From Epiperipatus broadwayi (Eukaryota > Onychophora > Udeonychophora > Euonychophora > Peripatidae): a stretch of 64,000 nt of DNA. The stretch covers positions 14,192,483 to 14,256,482 of the forward strand of contig JAQFVV010012402.1 in the NCBI GenBank assembly GCA_028023455.1, given 5' to 3'. Made by a program: the position numbers and the translations under genes. This document shows positions 34,271-44,797 of the stretch, piece after piece; positions within the stretch are counted from its first letter, which is position 1; each line of letters opens with the position of its first letter. The notes below the pieces were generated by a model. That model saw nothing but the letters and a program-made list of their open reading frames with translations, made no database searches and had not been told where the DNA came from.

Positions 34271-34505
34271 ATTGACATATATATAATTGTATAAAAAATG
34301 CATGTAATTTATTTTATATATTATATTGTTATGATATAGTCAATTATTTTGTAATTACTGGATTTATATATAAGTTTTAGATGGTTTTATGTCTAATAGT
34401 GTGTTAACATTTGAAAATGGCACCAAATCAGGTACTGAAAAAGACTTTTTATGTATATAAAAAATTTGATATTTATATAGCTGTTGTAAGAATTTATTAT
34501 TTTAT

Positions 34506-34915
34506 GGAAGAACAACATAAAGATTTTTTTTTTCCAATTTGATGATTTTAGTAAAATATAATAATGTATCATGGTGGTCAATTGTCTTTTATTGTATTTT
34601 TATTTATATGAATTTAAAAGAATATATATTGAGGTTATTTAATATATTGTTTTAATCTACTAAAAATAGATTTTAGAGAAAGATTGTAATCAGTAGATTA
34701 ATTAAGAAAAAAGATAATCCTCTCTTTACAGAAAATGATTAATTATAAATGATAATTAATTTTAAAAATATAATACTAATTACAGTTTCAATTTACTAAA
34801 AATAGATTTTGGATAAAGATTGTAATTACTATGTTAATTCAGAAAAAATTATAATATCCTGTTTATCGAAAATGATTAATTATAAATGATAATTAATTTA
34901 AAAAATACAATAGGT
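34506..34915. repeat. Tandem repeat, period about 145 bp
   Basis: Two units starting at about 34651 and 34796 share (T)CTACTAAAAATAGATTTT, AAAGATTGTAAT, TTAATT(C/A)AGAAAAAA and GAAAATGATTAATTATAAATGATAATTAATTT. A third partial copy is at about 30822-30905. Confidence 0.7.
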
Positions 34916-35799
34916 TACTATAAAAAAGAGAACTTAAATTTTTAGAGAACTTCGATTTTGAAGATTGATCACTATAGCAGAAAAAAAAACATTCAATCTG
35001 AGGATTGTCTAACAGAAAGAATAAATCTGTAGATGTAGGGTTTTTTGAGATCATATTTGATCTTGAATATTTATACATTTGTTTGATAATAATTAAAATA
35101 ATTAATCTTATTTTAATTCGAGTTGCTTAATTAATTTATTATGGCTAGACATCTAGAGTCACAATAACAAAAATTAAATCTATAAGCTCTCCTATTGAAT
35201 TAAAAATTCTAAGTGGGAACAACTGATTTCAATTTGCCTAATACTTTACCCCTTTGAGGTCAGGTAAAAGAAATATTTTTTACTTTTCTCTTGGCATTTC
35301 TTGTGTGAAATAATGATCTTTATAGTATAGTTTTATCTTTTGTTAACTATATATTCCCTTCAAAGCATGTCTACTCTTTTATAAATCTTATCAAAACTAT
35401 TAATAATTTATATGTATGGTATTACTATCAAAAGTTAAATTAAGCACAACTATTATATATACTTCCAATTTTTTAGCCTATTTTTTTGCTTATGCATTTA
35501 TTACCAAATCTTTTTCCCCATTCTAATGTTCATTCCATTATATTACTAATTTTAATTCCCAAATAAGTATTATATATTGCTCTATTTCTTCTATTCAGAA
35601 TTTTCCCAAGTATTCTCATATTTAAATTTTTTATCATAGTGTGAATTTTCTTTACTAATAATGTGATGTGATACACTGTAACTTCTCCTTATACGAGTCA
35701 GGATTCTCTCAGCCCTATGCCGCCAAAAAACCTGTTAGCCACTTTACTTTCCCTTTCCATTCCCCACACTAAATTTTTCCATAATCTGCTCCATCCCAT
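34916..35799. other. No gene seen
   Basis: AT-rich DNA. 35460-35790 is pyrimidine-rich on the plus strand and probably the 3' untranslated tail of the LINE remnant that follows on the minus strand. Confidence 0.4.
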
Positions 35800-36095
35800 T
35801 TCTACAACATAATCTTTGTCAACTCCATGGCCTTCGTATCTAAATCCCCCTTATCTTTTCCCAAATCCAGCATATAAACCAATAACCCACTTTCTGTATA
35901 ATCACTTTGTTCATATTTATTCTTCCATAACTTCAATATTTGTACCCTTTCTGTTTTCATGCATTTACATTGAATTAATAGATGCCTAATATTTTCTATG
36001 CCTTCCTTGCACAACTTGCAGACTAAATCACCCATATTTTTCCATTTATGTGTATATTCCCTTGTTGCTAATGCTATTGTGATAAAGCGACATCT
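35800..36095 (-). pseudogene. Non-LTR retrotransposon (LINE) carboxy-terminal remnant
   Basis: On the minus strand the frame runs from FITIALATREYTHKWKN into MGDLVCKLCKEGIENIRHLL and IQCKCMKTERVQILKLW. The pattern CxxCxxxxExxxHLLxxC is the carboxy-terminal zinc-knuckle-like motif found downstream of the RT domain in CR1/Jockey/RTE-like LINEs (CPLCxxxxETxEHLLxxC). The piece stays open for about 77 codons after the methionine at 36035 and ends near 35800. The RT domain itself is not found next to it, as expected for a heavily truncated or eroded copy. Confidence 0.72.
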
Positions 36096-36689
36096 CTAAT
36101 TTCTAAAAAATGAAAAGAACTAATTTTTTTTAAAAAAAAAAATCTCTACAGAACGAATATGTTATTTTAGAAATTTATTTTATAATTATTTGCTTTTTCT
36201 TTTTTTAGAATTTTTTTTAAAAAAAAAAAATCGTAAAACTTTATTACATATAATCTATCCTACAATAAAATTTTGTTTTTTAAATTTTTCATTACATAAA
36301 TGGGTTGCCCTGTTATCAGTTAAAACTATCATCAATGAAAAATCACTTTTAAAAGATTAATTGGAAGCAAATATTAATATGAAATGATAATAATATAATT
36401 GCATAAATAAAATGTAAACTACTATAATAAATCAAAATTAATAAATTTCTATTCTTCATATGGAGCTCATAGTAAGATTTTTTTATATTGTATTTTAAGT
36501 CAAACTGTTGATATAGATACCCCTGCATAAACTATTTTTCCTCTTACTAAAAAATAGAATAACAAAAGAGATAGAACTAATAGGCTGCTCATTATACGAG
36601 TATAAAGAATGCACATAATGTAATTACTTCTTTATAAAACACCCATAATAAATGTTCGTTACTACTAATTTATATGTACTATATATTTA
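36096..36689. other. No gene seen
   Basis: AT-rich DNA with long A and T runs (36128-36140, 36205-36230). Confidence 0.4.
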
Positions 36690-37240
36690 TAAAACCTTAT
36701 TACTTATTTCTTTTTTCCTATCCCCTTTTTCAAGAATTATCTTTGTTTTTTTATTATTATTTTATTCTTAATTTTTCTTATTTTTCACTATCCTAAAATA
36801 AAAGATCAACTATTTTTTTTTTTTGCAGAATCTCTCTATCATTATATGCATCCCACAATTCATCATTTCTTTATTTTTTTATCCACATCTCCACAAATCA
36901 CTTAATAAATTTAAGTCTTCATTTATTCTTTAGAGTGTTTCTTTATCTCTAGATTTCTTGCTCTAGCCTTAAATAATAATTCCCTTTCTCTACTGTTATT
37001 AGAAACATCTACATTAATACTGATCTTGTTTTGATATTTACTAAATTTTGTATATATGGCTAATATTTTGTTGAAATGTTCATTCTAATTTTTGACGTCC
37101 GTTTAGAGCTCTCATCTAATTTTTTTTGCCATGACTCTTTGTCTAAGATCTCTTCCAGTTAATTTACATAAAAATTATTTTAGCAATTTTATTCCTATTT
37201 ATAAATCACAATCTTCCTAACAATTTATATTTGCTCCTGA
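36690..37240 (-). repeat. Pyrimidine-rich repeat D, copy 2 (possible LINE remnant)
   Basis: Partner of 28939-29465. On the A-rich minus strand, fragments such as NNSRERELLFKARARNLEIK are readable near 37000-36930, a charged, helix-prone stretch, but no domain can be named. Confidence 0.4.
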
Positions 37241-38239
37241 TACTTCTGATATCAAACGATCATTTTATGTTATATTATGCATTTAGAATTTGGTAGACTA
37301 CCAAGCAGGACTGAGCTGATCAGTTATGTCACCCAAAACAAGGCTGAAAAACCTTGTGCTCCAGAGGCTTATCATGTCTATACCAAGATTCAAATCCAGA
37401 CCAAATGAAATTATTTTCAAGAGGCTTATGAATTTTTTGCCAGTCAGCTGGTCCAGAACAAATTTAACTAAACATCAACATAAATTGATAAATGGATATC
37501 TAACTATTTTTAGCTAGAATGTAAAACAGAAATGAAAATCTATTCAAATCCCATCACCTGACAATTGGTAAGCTTAGTGAATATTACCTTCTCCTTTACT
37601 ATTTTTTTATAAGGAGCTTTTGGAGACACCTTTATTCTGCAATGAGATAGTTAATTTTCTATTTATTCAAAATAGTCACTGAGAAAAGGAATGGGTAATA
37701 ATAGGGGGGGGGGTCAAAAACGCGCGCGCGCACACACACACAAAAGAATAGAAAATTATAAAACTAAAAAAATGCAGAAAAATCAAACAAAATAAATTAA
37801 ATTATAATAAAAGACTAATAGATTAAAAAATTCATAACATATTAAATCATTCTTTGACTAGTTATAACAAATGGTTTGATAGCTTTTTATATAGATATGG
37901 TCTTTTCAGTAGAAGTTATTGCTAGATCAATTGGTTCTTAGGACATTATTCATAAATAATTTTTTAAAAACTTTCAATTTAGAAAAATTGCCTTTGATTA
38001 CTGTTACACTTATAGGTAATACTAGAGAATTATTGGGGCTATAATAACATTTTCAATTAAGGTTGATCATATTAAAAATGCAACAAAAATGCAGCAATAA
38101 TTATCTAATTCAATTTAACCTGCTTTTGACTCGATTTGAACCCCATTCTTATTAGAATTCCATAACAGCATTAGTATTACCACTTTTTTCTTTACACAAT
38201 CTCCAATCTTATGCTGAATTAAGAAATACAAAACACATT
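37241..38239. other. No gene seen; contains (CG)5(CA)6 and a G run
   Basis: A G run at 37704-37713 precedes an alternating CGCGCGCGCGCACACACACA tract at 37721-37742, a potential Z-DNA sequence. The 63-codon frame at 37326-37517 shows no motif. Confidence 0.5.
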
Positions 38240-38620
38240 AAATGGAAAAATATCACCTAATTTCAAACCCAATGATTTAGGACTCCAGGATTTCCCTTTG
38301 AGCTCCCTTTTATTCATTACTTATATAACCCCCTACTAACAAACATTGCAGATGATTTGCTAGAATTTCAAATCCCCTCTATAAACCTACAATAAATTAC
38401 ATTGCATTCATGGATGACTTATTATTCTTTCCTCCAAAAAAAATTTATCTAGACTTTTTAATATTCTAAACAATTGTGATAAAAGAATTTCATATTCAAT
38501 TCAAAGATAATAAATTCTCATTTTGAAAAATTATAACAGGAAAAAACAATTCCCTTTATTTATAAAGTCTCCTCAATAAAATTCCTATATTTCCCTGTTT
38601 ATCTACCATCTAATTTTTTA
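38240..38620 (+). pseudogene. LINE reverse transcriptase remnant
   Basis: Across frameshifts the plus strand reads GLQ(D)FPLSSLLFITYI near 38280-38320, matching GxxQGxPLSPLLFxxYI. Then, near 38400-38430, YIAFMDDLLFF corresponds to the RT active-site box (F/Y)xDD, here MDD. The spacing of about 40 residues fits RT motifs 4 and 5. No endonuclease or carboxy-terminal motif is readable and stops are frequent. Confidence 0.6.
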
Positions 38621-39779
38621 AGAACTAATAATCAAAATCTTCTATTAATATTGATCCAAAAGATGATTAATTTGTTAATAAAACATGACAAGATCTCAAT
38701 TGTCAACATATTAATGTTTCCTAAACTAACTTACTCCATGACAGCAATAAAATATATTAACTTTTTTTATTAAAAACATTTATTTCACTTGGTATTCAGT
38801 TATTTCAGAATAAGAAATTTATTGAAATTTCAATCAATAAGATACTGAAGCAGATCAAACCCTGTTCCACGTCTTTGTCATTCCCATTGTTTATTTACAA
38901 TCTCTAATGACAGCTTAATTACTTTTCAAAATCTATGTCCTGTTATACATGAAAAATTAGAAATAACATTTTTCTGACACTCCAGTACTTAATATTTTTA
39001 TATCCAACATAATTAAAATTTTATAGAAATTACTGATATCTCCCTCTACTTATTTGCAAACAAAATCAAATATTATGATGTTTATAAAATAGCATATCCA
39101 ACAACCTCTAAAAACGTTCTCATTGAATACTTCAACTCACTAATCAATCTGTATCCACAATTTATTATTCACTTCTCATAAAGAGTTTAAAACCAAAACA
39201 CTTAATAACAGATTTTGAAAGAAAATAATAAAGAACACAACAAGATATAAATAAATTGTTTTATTAGTTACAGTAACTTTAACTCTCAATTGATTCAAGA
39301 GTGCTATTTGATTGCCTTGATAGTCAAAAATCACACTCTGCCAAAATGCAAATAATGTTTACATTTTTTATTAATGATGGTCAATGTATTTTTTGAGATA
39401 AGAAACATTTCAGACTGGATATCCAGTTCCATTGTTATTGGCATATCATTAATAACAATTCTGACTGTGAAAGCAGAATCGATGTCTCTCACATTATTTT
39501 TACAGGCATTGCCCTTCTTGCTTTTTTAATGAATTCTTCCATTCTTTCCTGAGATACTTGTTCATTCTCTTAAAAAAAAGCAGCTTCAGTGTGACAGATA
39601 TGCTTCCAAAGTCTACACACATATGTGCATGTTTTCAAAAAGTTTTTTGCTTGCTTTTATTAATTTGTTCAGACAGTTTTTGTTGTCAGCTGGATAATTG
39701 TTTGACTGGCTTTTTTGGCTTATAAATTTAATACTGCAGTCCATTTTCTTCAATGGATTCACTTGATTTACTGTTTACT
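38621..39779. other. No clear gene; probably eroded retroelement sequence
   Basis: 38621-39230 is AT-rich without motifs. 39240-39780 lies downstream, in the minus-strand sense, of the gag remnant and may be the nucleocapsid-protease part of that element, but no motif is readable. Confidence 0.35.
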
Positions 39780-40226
39780 CATCTAGAGTCATCTAAGAGA
39801 CAACTAAATCAAATGTGAAATCAGGATCCATTAACAGCTTGATCCTAAGATTGCAGTCTTTCATTCCACAAATGAAGTGGTCTCTTGGAGCTTCATTGAG
39901 GAAGCCTTTAAAGTTGCAGTTCAGAACTAGATTTCTGATTTTATAGGCAAAATCTCTTGCTTTCTCCCTCTCCCCTTATGTAAAAAGATTGAAGTGATAT
40001 TTCTGCACTATCATTAAGAGTTTTGTGCAGAAAAATTTTCACGATAGAAATAATGTTTTATCAAAATCAAGCTTCTCCAGAAGTATGTGATGTTTATAGA
40101 CAGAAATATGGCTAAATTTAAGTCAAGCTTTTTCATTTGATTAGCTTGCATTTAGAAAATCACTCAATCCATATAGGATAGCCAATTTTCAGGATAGAGT
40201 TCTTCTAATGAGTCAATTGTAGCCAT
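39780..40226 (-). pseudogene. Gypsy element 5 gag remnant
   Basis: The reading starts at a methionine at 40226 on the minus strand: MATIDSLEELYPENWLSYMD, the FxPxxWxxYxxR capsid start of Mag-like gag. Near 39960-39790 it continues ARDFAYKIRNLVLNCNFKGF, then LNEAPRDHFICGMKDCNLRI. This matches (S)xxxYxxxLRxLAxxCNFGxxLxExLRDRFVCGLxxxxxRxxLL, the most conserved part of gypsy capsids. A few frameshifts and stops are present. Pol is not recognisable downstream. Confidence 0.78.
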
Positions 40227-40800
40227 TTATTTTGGTTCCTGCTGTGAGAGAAAGAGAAAAAAGTTTTTTGACACTTTTTCATAATTAACTAGTAACCACT
40301 CACATTTGATTTTTTTTAAATTTCTATTAACATGCTAATAATGTTAGTTGTCAATTTTTAATAGCACAGATACAGACAACCCATGATGGAAGATTCTGTC
40401 TTTAGAGCAACTACTCACATCTGATTCATTAATTTTTATCATGTTAATAATGTTAGCTGTCAATTTTTTAATACTTTATGAGGAAGATCTAAAAAATAAG
40501 ACCTTGTCTTGATGTGCCAACTGTTATATTTATTGTGTGATTACAATACACACAAACTCATAAAAATAAGATTAAATATTTATTAATTAATACAAATATA
40601 TTAAATCTTTACTAATATGTTGGTGAGGTATTATGTCTAGTTGTGCGACTATTAATTGTAAAGAACTTTTAGGTACTCTTCTAAATTTACCTCACACTTC
40701 TAGCTGTACTGAGACAGCTTGACTCATCAGTAGTTACAATGAGACTTCTGGCTGTTCTGTGACAGCTTGATTTCTTTCTTTAAAAAGAATAAGTGCATCA
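40227..40800 (-). mobile_element. Leader and probable 5' LTR fragment of gypsy element 5
   Basis: Upstream of gag. It contains two related segments near 40320 and 40425 (ACTCACAT.TGATT...ATGCTAATAATGTTAG.TGTCAATTTTTAATA), a leader duplication like that of element 1. 40690-40780 has CACTTCTAGCTGTACTGAGACAGCTTGACTCAT, similar to CACTTCCAGCTGT...TAGCTTGACTCATGAG in the element 1 LTR. No second LTR was identified. Confidence 0.5.
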
Positions 40801-41834
40801 TCTTAAAAAATTTTAAAAATAAAAAGCATTGAGTGAATTATTTCAATAATTACATCATTTTAATAATTCTTTGAAATAAAGAATCATCAAAAAGAATTAT
40901 CTCAGTGCAAACGTAGATTTTTAAAGAACTCTATTTACTAATTAAATTATTTTATTTGTTATTTTTTAATAAAATATAAAATCCTCATGATAAATTATTA
41001 TTAAATAGATTGAAGACATTAAGCAATCATTTTATCATTTAAAATATATTTTACATCATCATACTATTATTTGTGTGAACATTTTATGATTTTGAAACAA
41101 GGTTGTTTTTTTTTAACTTGATGTTTGAAATTAATATTTAGGATTATTTTATATGTGAAACTATATTTTATTAATATTTAGAATATTTTTCCTTTTCTTG
41201 TCGCCATGAATTTTCTCTTAGATGGTTTTGTATTGTCATATAGTAGAGCAACGTCCCTATAACTTTATTGTTGCCCATGTAGGCCTTGTTGCGCCTTGTT
41301 GTAGTGCTATGTACACTTTATAAAATTATATATATATAAAGAATTTGGGCTACAAATGTACCCATATTTATATATATCATAAAATATAGTAAATAGAAAT
41401 ACACAATAAAATAATTTGATGTCAGCAAAAAGAAGTACATATTTACAATAATCCATTGATGTAGTATAAAAATAAAGATTAAAGAAAACATATTGAAGTG
41501 TTATATTTAAAGTTATTTAAAAAAATGTTATGTTTTTCTTAAACAGCTTTTCTAGTTTGTATAAGCATGTGCTGAAACCATTGCACATATTTAAGGTATA
41601 AAAATATATCTGAATTTAAATATCATTATGTAGTTCAAAGAGATATTTGAGAAAATCTTTTATTTATATACCTATTTATTATTATTATTTAATATTTTAT
41701 TATTGTTTATTTTAAAATTTATTGTTATCCTTTTCATTCTTGTTTGTAATAAATTGGCTGAAACATTTTGAATATTTGCTAGAAAAAAGATTTATTATAT
41801 GTATTTATTCTTATTAAATGTAGTTGAGTATATT
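40801..41834. other. No gene seen
   Basis: AT-rich DNA with a short (TA)n tract at about 41329-41340. Confidence 0.4.
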
Positions 41835-43070
41835 TTCAGCTTAGAACAACAGAATTGACTGGGTATGCTGCAGTATTTATTGATAAAGTACTAATTATTT
41901 AAATTAACTATTTAAATATTCCACTTCCTTGAGAATTGTATACTGTTTTTTTTGTTAATAACATGGTTGTTATTAGTGATAAATTGTGCCTCTTTCACTT
42001 TTTCTATCATAATGCTCTGTGCAAATAATATTGACATTTTTTGGATTAAAGGCATGGCCAAATTTTTGTTTATGCTCTCAAAAAATTGATTTATATTCGG
42101 AGTTATTTTTTGCTCACTTATATAATTATTTGAGAGACTTTTATAGTGATATTTGCTCTTGATTCTCTATAATATACTGCTTTGCTAATGGCATTTCTGC
42201 ATCTAATTTTGTACACAAACTGAAGTATTTGATCTGGAATAGTATAATAATATGTTAAGATTAGAGGAGTTCATGAAGCTTATGTTGTATGTGCCCTAGA
42301 ACAGATCTTTTCTATTTTGTGGGTTAGTTTTGGGGATATATGGTACGCTTACCCATGGTTTGCTTTTTTCCTGAGGTGAATTGGTTGTTTTATTTTTTAT
42401 AGAATTTTTTAATTGCGTTTAGTAAGGTGTTTCTGTTATATCCCATTCTACATAATCACTTACGCAGGCTTCTGTGTCTGCTTTTCTATCTGTTTCATAT
42501 TTGCAAAATCTAAGTTTTCTTTTTATGAAGCCTTTTTTTTTCAGAAGGAGAGAAGACCATGGATAAGCATATCATATATCCTGAAACTCACACACAACAT
42601 AAAACAGATCTGCTCTACAGCATACAATATAAGTTTCAGAAACTCCCCTAAAATTAACAGACTATTAAACAACATCAAAGATAGACTAACCCCAGATCAA
42701 ACACCTCAGATTGTGTACAAAATTAAAATGCAGCAATGATGTTTACAAGGCAGTATATTATGATGAATTCAAAATAAATATCACCACTAGAGTCTCTCAA
42801 TATAAATATTTATATGAGCAATTTAAAAAATACGTCCAAATATAAATCAGTTTTTGGGAGTATTATCAAAAATTGGGCCACACCTTCAACCCAATGGAAT
42901 ATCAATACTGTTTGCACAGTGAGATGACAAAAAAAAGTGAGAAAGACATGTTTATTGTTAACAGTAACCACATCATTATAGTATCCAATTCTTAAGCAAA
43001 TGAAATATTTAAATAGCTAATTTAAATAATTAGTTTTTCATCAATAAATTCTGTAGCATACCCAGCCAAC
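41835..43070. mobile_element. Second palindromic Penelope-like element
   Basis: A large inverted repeat. The left outer end TTGACTGGGTATGCTGCAGTATTTATTGAT at about 41857 mirrors ATCAATAAATTCTGTAGCATACCCAGCCAA at about 43040. The inner arms mirror too (TTTTGTACACAAACTGAAGT at 42203 against GATTGTGTACAAAATTAA at 42710), meeting around 42410-42530. The right arm codes for the PLE linker and GIY-YIG start on the plus strand; the left arm is its minus-strand counterpart. The architecture is the same as at 33.0-34.5 kb, but the sequences belong to a different PLE lineage. Confidence 0.8.
42545..42960 (+). pseudogene. PLE RT-endonuclease linker and GIY-YIG remnant
   Basis: Plus strand: ISYILKLTHNIKQICSTAYN, then FRNSPKINRLLNNIKDRLTP and QIVYKIK. 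This follows the PLE pattern (S)IPYIxxLSxxIxxILxxxxIxxxFKPxxKIxxLLxxxKDxxPxxxxxxVYKIxC, which links the RT to the GIY-YIG nuclease. After a stop at 42737 traces such as VYYDEFKINITTRV and later MFIVNSN occur. Active-site residues cannot be confirmed. The mirror copy lies at about 42400-41850 on the minus strand. Confidence 0.7.
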
Positions 43071-43719
43071 TCACAAGTGCTATTTGTATTTTTATATTAG
43101 ACTATCTCCATCATCATAAATAAAGTTATTTTTTAAAGACATTCAATACACATATTAGATGATGGAAATAGTCCAATATAAAAATACAACTAGAACACCA
43201 TCATCACACAAGTGCTAAGAATCTCGTTTTCTAAGCCAAAATTTGCACTCAATTAGTTTAATAAAAATAAATACAGGCAATAAATCTTTTCTTTAGCCAA
43301 CATTTGAAGTGATTCAGTCAATTTATTGTTTAATTTGTAAATAAAGCATATTTTAAATTCATTCAAATTTTAATTTTTCCTGTCTTTTCATATTCACACT
43401 ATCACATGATTAGTAAATTTATGATTACAAAGTATTTTATATATTTTACTTAATACAATTTTGAAAATTATTGTCTATTATTACTATTGCTGAGAATATT
43501 CAAACATGATTTAAGAACAAATAAGAGAGTATAGTCATTTAATTATTATGATTTTATTATTTACAAGGTAGTTAGATAAATACATATATGTTGATACGAA
43601 GATTTTCATGGATTGCATACATAAAAGATATATTATTAGCAAATAGTTATAATTATAAATTTATTAAAAAAGTGTTATTTCAAGCCCAAATTGGACAAAA
43701 TAGGAAACAGAAAAATGAT
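43071..43719. other. No gene seen; short inverted repeat
   Basis: AT-rich DNA. TTTTTATATTAGACTATCTCCATCATC at about 43091 is mirrored by GATGATGGAAATAGTCCAATATAAAAATAC at about 43160, a small hairpin. Confidence 0.5.
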
Positions 43720-44175
43720 AAATGAGCTATTAGGATTTGTGTTCCATATGTAAAAGAAACTACAGATAGTACTGAACATATATTAAAAAGCAATATTATA
43801 AATACAGTGTTTTCTACTCGTCAAAAGATCAGCAATGTAATAACCAAGCCTAAGGATTCAATCCCTCTTGAATCTCATGGTATTTATCAAATCTCATGTG
43901 AAAATTGTAAAGCTTCTTACATAGATGTAAGTAATCATCACAGTGTTAGGAGAGATGAGCATGCTAATGCAGTTAAACAACACTCATCACCATCAGCACT
44001 CTCACTCCATACTATAGATTCAGGTCATAAAATTGATTTTTCTAGTACCAGAATCTTATCCAGATATGATAATCTCTATCAGTGCAAAATCAGAGAAGCC
44101 ATTGAGATACTTAAAAGGCCAGATTGTATCAATAAGCAATATGAGATTGTATCAATAAGCAAGATGATACATGCA
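43720..44175 (+). pseudogene. PLE GIY-YIG endonuclease remnant (third lineage)
   Basis: Plus strand: ICVPYVKETTDSTEHILKSN, then NTVFSTRQKISNVITKPKDS, then GIYQISCENCKASYIDVSN. A 171-codon open frame carries RRDEHANAVKQHSS, HTIDSGHKIDFSSTRILS and CKIREAIEILKRPDCINKQYE. These match the PLE linker (VSIPYVxGxSxxIxRIL), the GIY-YIG core (here GIYQI...YID instead of YIG), the conserved RxxEH, the H...GHxIDF block, and the carboxy-terminal KxREAIEIxKxPxxxNx. The active-site glycine is changed. After about 44160 a segment (TGAGATTGTATCAATAAGCAA) is duplicated and the frame leaves the family. Confidence 0.85.
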
Positions 44176-44797
44176 AACTTCCTCCTATTTGGAAAGATTT
44201 TTTTTAAAAAAAATCTTAATTTAACATTTTTGCTATTGGTGGAACTTTTAACATTTTTTTCCTTTCAAATCAGTGATTGTAGTGCCTTTACAACCATCTG
44301 TCTACCTTTTATCACCCAGTAAATGACTTGTGTGATCAAATTGAAGCATCGGTACAATTAATATTTAAATTTTTTAACACGGATGGACCCGCAAAATATG
44401 TCTTTTATATATTTTCTAAATATAAAGTTATTTACATAAGTTTTGTTATTACATCCATATCTTAAGATTTTATAAAGATTTAATTATTGTAGGATATAGT
44501 TGGGTACAATAAATTCTCTTTGTTATCAAGTTAAATATGTTAAAGAATTTATTTATTTGGGTTTCATAATTATTGATTTAAAACCCTGAAAATCTCATTA
44601 ACCCACTATTATTAATAGTTATAATACATATATGTACATACACAATAATAATATAGGCAGTCAACAGTACAGACCTATTCTTACTTTAAAAGTTTGCTTA
44701 CTCACAAATATAATATTCTAACCTCTATGTTTTTCTATTATTGTTCACATGTCTTGGCAGTGGTACAGGTTTTTTTTACCTTTCTTATTACATTTTC
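44176..44797. other. No gene seen
   Basis: AT-rich DNA between the PLE fragment and the 3' end of gypsy element 3. An LTR may be hidden here but no partner was recognised. Confidence 0.35.

Larger units (their letters stand above)
33000..34505. mobile_element. Palindromic Penelope-like element (two head-to-head 3' ends)
   Basis: An inverted repeat with arms of about 740 bases. The outer ends mirror each other (TTCTTACAACAGCTATATAA at about 33000 against TATATAGCTGTTGTAAGAAT at about 34475). The left arm encodes a PLE GIY-YIG endonuclease on the minus strand and the right arm the same domain on the plus strand, with coding 5' ends facing inward. At the centre (about 33750-33880) an 88-base segment starting TTGAGAAGGATATAAATATT is tandemly repeated. 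RT sequence is absent from both arms. Confidence 0.85.
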
